A stretch of 64,000 nt of DNA. Source: an uncultured Paracoccaceae bacterium (GTDB lineage Bacteria; Pseudomonadota; Alphaproteobacteria; Rhodobacterales; Rhodobacteraceae). The position numbers were made by a program, and so were the translations under genes. A model generated the notes under the pieces. That model was not told where the DNA came from, did no database searches, and saw nothing but the letters and a program-made list of their open reading frames with translations. Of the stretch, positions 63,280-64,000 are shown piece by piece. The DNA lies in assembly GCA_905182105.1 (NCBI GenBank), contig CAJJAR010000006.1, positions 62,001 to 126,000 of the forward strand, given 5' to 3'. The stretch's first letter is position 1; every line of letters starts with the position of its first letter.

Positions 63280-64000
63280 ATGAAACACTATTTTTTTTAT
63301 CGTCTGTCGCTGATTGTTGCGTTCCTTGTACTTGTTGGGATCGTTGCAATTGGTGTGTGGCGTTATGGTTATGTGCAAGCGCTCAACCAGTCCTCGCGTC
63401 AAGCTGAGGCAGATCTGGCGCTGGCCAGTGATCGGCTGACAGGCCAGTTGCAGCGATACCGCGAATTGGCAGTGCTGACTGCCGATCGCCCTTCTTTTCT
63501 TAATGCAATCCAAAGTGGGAGTGATGCGCGAACACGGGCCATCTTGCTGGAAATTGCCGATAAAACCGCAGCTCTGGACGTTATGTTGGTGGACAGACAC
63601 GGCCGTGTGGTTTCGGCAGCTCGTGGAACCGTTGGCGTCGATCTTAGCCACACGCCCTATGTACAGCGTGCGATGCAAGGTGCACTTGGCAGAACGCATG
63701 GTGTCCGCCAGCCATTTGACGAACGGGTCTATTACTACGCCGCGCCGATTGTGGATGAGGCGTCAGAGGTCACGGGTGTTATTGTAGTGGCCGTGAATAT
63801 CGCTGCGATTGAGTGGGATTGGGTGGGGGGCAACCCTGCAGTCTTTTTCACTGATGCTTCTGGTGTTGTCTTTATTTCAAACCGATCTGATCTGGTTTTC
63901 TGGAACCGTACTGTCGGGCAAGCAGGTTTAACCCCTCCAAGTGGGAAAGCACCAAAATTTGACAGCTATACTTTAGGCGGTCATGAGGTTTGGAACCTTG
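63280..64000 (+). CDS. DctB-like sensor histidine kinase (3' end cut by window edge)
   Basis: From the ATG at 63280 after AGAGAGG an open frame runs to the window end (240 codons). A transmembrane helix (about 8-28, LIVAFLVLVGIVAIGVWRYG) is followed by a large periplasmic dCache/PAS-like sensor with LVDRHGRVVSAARGTVGVDL, YVQRAMQGALGRTHGVRQPF and VFFTDASGVVFISNRSDLVFW. This layout matches C4-dicarboxylate sensors (DctB). The kinase part lies outside the window. It is divergent from the P450 gene. Confidence 0.86.
   Translation, partial: MKHYFFYRLSLIVAFLVLVGIVAIGVWRYGYVQALNQSSRQAEADLALASDRLTGQLQRYRELAVLTADRPSFLNAIQSGSDARTRAILLEIADKTAALDVMLVDRHGRVVSAARGTVGVDLSHTPYVQRAMQGALGRTHGVRQPFDERVYYYAAPIVDEASEVTGVIVVAVNIAAIEWDWVGGNPAVFFTDASGVVFISNRSDLVFWNRTVGQAGLTPPSGKAPKFDSYTLGGHEVWNL

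Overview
The window is a 64 kb chromosomal segment of a marine-type alphaproteobacterium, most likely a Rhodobacterales (Roseobacter group) member. The signs are the gene content (PDH E1-beta with its own lipoyl domain, form II CO-dehydrogenase-like genes, a choice-of-anchor L/Hint-type secreted protein, DUF2849/DUF934 in the sulfate assimilation operon), the alphaproteobacterial LexA box GTTC-N7-GTTC before uvrA, and the small membrane-protein gene between two GAPDH genes. I do not commit to a genus. No rRNA, tRNA, CRISPR array, transposase or prophage was recognised.

Layout. 1-7.1 kb: 3'-part of a phosphate transporter, a DMT exporter, fabF-mltG, then an AHH-nuclease toxin gene translationally coupled to an Imm11-like immunity gene that is broken by a 7-bp tandem duplication, then cysE. 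7.2-12.5 kb (minus strand): pdhA-pdhB-pdhC, ftsB-like, pgk. 12.7-18.2 kb: cytosolic and exported cyclophilins, a wrecked DUF3179 gene, bactofilin, M23 peptidase, DUF455 and a peroxiredoxin. 18.3-30.5 kb (plus): DUF3971/AsmA-like protein, queA, two MFS transporters, DUF924, lpdA, uvrA. 30.5-37.1 kb (minus): a decayed Hint-domain gene, then valine catabolism (acyl-CoA dehydrogenase, a fused HIBYL-CoA hydrolase/3-hydroxyisobutyrate dehydrogenase, mmsA), with a divergent LysR gene. 38-46 kb: CBS protein, coaD, two gap genes around a small ORF, a decayed DUF4261-like gene, tkt. 46-55 kb: coiled-coil protein and zapA, grxD, bolA, an XdhC/MoCF/CoxSLM molybdenum hydroxylase cluster, an SDR, and infC with an ATC start. 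55-64 kb: Ala-rich protein, the sulfite/sulfate assimilation operon cysG-DUF2849-sir-cysH-DUF934-fpr with a divergent Lrp/AsnC regulator, a cytochrome P450, and the 5' part of a DctB-like sensor kinase.

How it fits together. Central carbon genes (pdhABC, lpdA, pgk, two gap, tkt) are concentrated here. A 16-bp operator-like palindrome is shared by pdhA and lpdA, most of it is present before tkt, and a related LacI-type palindrome precedes gap. I infer a common sugar-responsive regulator, possibly CceR-like. Sulfur assimilation is represented by cysE and the cysG-cysH operon.

The most striking pattern is decay. Four accessory genes (Imm11-like, DUF3179, choice-of-anchor L/Hint, DUF4261-like) are clearly broken by frameshifts or nonsense codons, while the surrounding core genes are intact. 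The toxin next to the broken immunity gene still looks complete. The HIBCH-MmsB fusion looks like a stop-loss event that kept the internal ribosome binding site.
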